A stretch of DNA of 64,000 bases from Cycas panzhihuaensis (Eukaryota > Cycadophyta): contig CM041465.1 of NCBI GenBank assembly GCA_023213395.1, positions 189,727,741 to 189,791,740 of the forward strand. The letters are read 5' to 3'. Positions 63,634 through 64,000 of this stretch are shown in pieces. The position numbers and the translations under genes were made by a program. How positions within the stretch are numbered: the stretch's first letter is position 1; each line of letters opens with the position of its first letter. The notes beneath the pieces are model-generated. The model saw only the letters and a list, made by a program, of their open reading frames with translations, was not told where the DNA came from and searched no databases.

Positions 63634-64000
63634 ATGACCGTCAAACAGTGGAATCGTATTTATACGATTGTTAAAATAATAAATACTGAAGATATGGCAG
63701 ACGATACTATTTAAAAAGATATCATTGAACTGATCACTCAAGCAGTCCACGAAGCAGACCAGACATCAAATGCTCTATTAAATCATACATTACACCAGAT
63801 ATTGGATAAATTGACAATCATAGCGGCGAAGGGGAAGGAAGATATGATCGTTCCTGATTCTGAGGATGAAGCAATGAGTTGACAATCTCATATCAGAAAT
63901 CAGACTGTTAAAAAATATTCCAGTCCTCAGATAGCTCCCATTAATACTGAAAATGAAGCTATCAGAAAATACCTTAATGAGTATCACAATTTGACCCCTG
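63634..64000 (+). pseudogene. N-terminal part of an unrecognised element D protein
   Basis: From the ATG at 63634 one frame continues to the window end with only two stops (TAA 63712, TGA 63880). The product begins MTVKQWNRIYTIVKIINTED and is charged and rich in Asp, Glu and His. I recognise no domain. Its position after a primer site and leader suggests a gag-like protein. Confidence 0.4.

Larger units (their letters stand above)
62037..64000 (+). mobile_element. 5' part of LTR retroelement D
   Basis: Short LTR (62037-62283), primer site for initiator tRNA-Met, long leader with imperfect tandem repeats, then a weak coding signal from 63634. It inserted in the antisense PMD tail of element B. 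The 3' end is outside the window, so length, target duplication (left pentamer GACTC) and superfamily cannot be established. Copia is the default for a short LTR with an iMet primer. Confidence 0.65.

Noticed and set aside
63634-64000. Possibility that element D is an endogenous pararetrovirus (iMet primer site, acidic first protein)
   Set aside because: An LTR-like TG...CA segment precedes the primer site and no virus domain is visible; not enough sequence to claim it.

Overview
The window looks like intergenic heterochromatin from a seed plant with a large, repeat-rich genome. Everything I can identify is LTR retrotransposon, microsatellite or decayed repeat. I see no host gene, tRNA, rRNA or CRISPR. 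The elements carry plant-lineage features: a Tat-type Ty3/gypsy element with an extra RNase H, Ty1/copia elements with initiator-Met primer sites, and very old nested insertions. I cannot tell gymnosperm from angiosperm.

One Ty3/gypsy (Tat-lineage) family dominates and occurs at least five times. Element C (39515-56109, + strand) is structurally complete: 2.55-kb LTRs, a perfect 5-bp target duplication CTTAC, a primer-binding site, gag, a continuous pol frame, a post-pol hairpin, an antisense transcription unit with a plant-mobile-domain (PMD)-like protein and its own TATA box, a second RNase H (aRNH) on the sense strand, and a polypurine tract. Its genes are dead: stops attributable to C-to-T or G-to-A changes, and catalytic Asp-to-Asn changes in both RT and aRNH.

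C sits inside the 3' LTR of element B (minus strand, 38258-39514 plus 56110-58106, interior 58107-62036). B sits in the pol gene of a minus-strand Ty1/copia element (20850-38257). That copia is also split by element A (minus strand, 22031-37023), which has gag, protease, the PMD unit and aRNH but no recognisable RT or integrase. The copia itself interrupts an older gypsy gag-protease fragment (about 19180-20853). A fourth LTR element (D) starts at 62037 inside B and runs off the window.

The left part (about 1946-19172) is a giant imperfect palindrome made of two head-to-head copies of the 3' half of the same family (hairpin, PMD unit, aRNH, then PPT and LTR on the right side). Its axis, about 10055, falls at the position of the post-pol hairpin seen in intact element C. 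The left arm later received a small 3.4-kb LTR element (E, 3167-6554). Short TA tracts present in C at two fixed places have become microsatellites of hundreds of bases in the palindrome copies.

The most interesting points are the antisense PMD gene conserved in all five copies, and the palindrome, which fits integration of a self-primed cDNA. All identities given are hand comparisons.
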